Below, in pieces: positions 42,079 through 42,265 of a DNA stretch of 42,265 bases. The position numbers were made by a program, and so were the translations under genes. Below the pieces are notes generated by a model. That model saw nothing but the letters and a program-made list of their open reading frames with translations, was not told the DNA's origin and searched no databases. The DNA is from CAZFHP01 sp964519365 (GTDB lineage: Bacteria; Babelota; Babeliae; Babelales; RVW-14). Numbering within the stretch: position 1 is the first letter of the stretch; each line of letters opens with the position of its first letter. The stretch lies in NCBI GenBank assembly GCA_964519365.1, contig CAZFHP010000005.1:1-42265 (forward strand). The letters are read 5' to 3'.

Positions 42079-42207
42079 TTTATTTAACCTGCTTGTATTT
42101 TGGGTTTCGATGTTTTGGAGGGGAGCCTCGCTTTTTTTGTGTTTTGAAACGTTTTGATTCGTCGTATGCATCTGTTGTCTGAACCACGATTGGCCAGGAT
42201 AAGATGG
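42079..42207 (-). pseudogene. Coding-like fragment without a start codon
   Basis: A 42-codon minus-strand frame between stops reads SILSWPIVVQTTDAYDESKR and then FKTQKKRGSPPKHRNPKYKQ, VK. It has no ATG, but its basic, Pro-containing end reads like the tail of a nucleic-acid-binding protein. It may be the 3' end of a gene otherwise lost, or chance. I do not recognise it. Confidence 0.3.
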
Positions 42208-42235
42208 ATTAAGAAGATTCTTTAGGTGTAATATT

Positions 42236-42265
42236 GAATAACAAGAAAATATTTTTTTGTTATTC
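42236..42265. repeat. 30-base near-perfect palindrome at the window edge
   Basis: GAATAACAAGAAAAT followed by ATTTTTTTGTTATTC is self-complementary except for one pair (G opposite T). It may be a terminator-like hairpin, an operator or the end of a mobile element. It is cut by, or ends at, the window boundary. Confidence 0.55.

Larger units (their letters stand above)
41771..42265. other. Gene-poor right end with decayed sequence
   Basis: This 495-base stretch has no intact gene. It holds a decayed toxin-antitoxin remnant (41856-42031), a coding-like fragment without a start (42079-42207) and a long near-palindrome at the window edge (42236-42265). A GGGAA/TTCCC pair (aacttaacgcagggtttccc) lies near 41840. 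Nothing else was recognised. Confidence 0.6.

Overview
The window looks like chromosome from a small-genome, AT-rich, Gram-negative-type bacterium that lives inside a eukaryotic (probably protist) host. The best fit is a member of Dependentiae (TM6, the Babela group). This is an inference from gene style, not from a marker-gene match. The signs are dense packing with overlapping gene ends, TolC and heptosyltransferase genes of a diderm envelope, and very many short Sec-exported proteins with ankyrin or leucine-rich repeats. There are also eukaryote-like enzymes (a phosphoethanolamine-type cytidylyltransferase and an M49 dipeptidyl peptidase). No ribosomal RNA, phage, intact IS or CRISPR was seen.

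Layout. 1-4.1 kb: a partial outer-membrane-type protein, an M49 lipoprotein and an exported ankyrin protein. 4.4-6.3 kb: two tandem exported ankyrin proteins. 6.3-7.7 kb: dcd and thyX (dCTP to dUMP to dTMP). 7.9-8.9 kb: a membrane protein overlapping a small ankyrin ORF. 8.9-15.3 kb: an M16 peptidase, a heptosyltransferase, a TolC-like protein and an EamA transporter. 15.4-16.7 kb: an exported cytidylyltransferase converging on rpmH-rnpA-yidD; rpmH is only 44 codons. 16.8-20.9 kb: a 1349-residue exported protein of unknown role. 21.1-22.7 kb: two ankyrin-type proteins that share one leader. 22.9-25.4 kb: a divergent trigger factor, two tRNAs and a small exported protein. 25.4-28.4 kb: a short UvrC and an M23 peptidase. 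28.6-31.8 kb: four exported proteins of unknown function. 31.9-34.0 kb: a GspE/PilB ATPase, a FUN14-like membrane protein and HU. 34.2-36.0 kb: three tRNAs and miaB. 36.1-38.4 kb: ychF between two RelE-type toxin-antitoxin pairs. 38.4-41.8 kb: a GT-C glycosyltransferase, a HAD phosphatase and a leucine-rich-repeat protein. 41.8-42.3 kb: decayed sequence containing the remains of another toxin-antitoxin module.

The main discovery candidate is a set of exported proteins that look built for the host cell. Four of them end in perfect eukaryotic CaaX prenylation boxes (CILL, CILL, CVIS, CVLL), each with further cysteines close upstream. These four, plus five other exported proteins, have a methionine at or next to the predicted +1 position after signal-peptide cleavage. 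Two neighbouring genes carry nearly identical leaders on different bodies. Together this suggests modular two-step effectors: Sec export, onward secretion (a T2SS/T4P-type ATPase is in the window), then lipidation by host enzymes. A second theme is a dispersed palindromic repeat family, one copy of which appears inserted in frame in the large exported protein.
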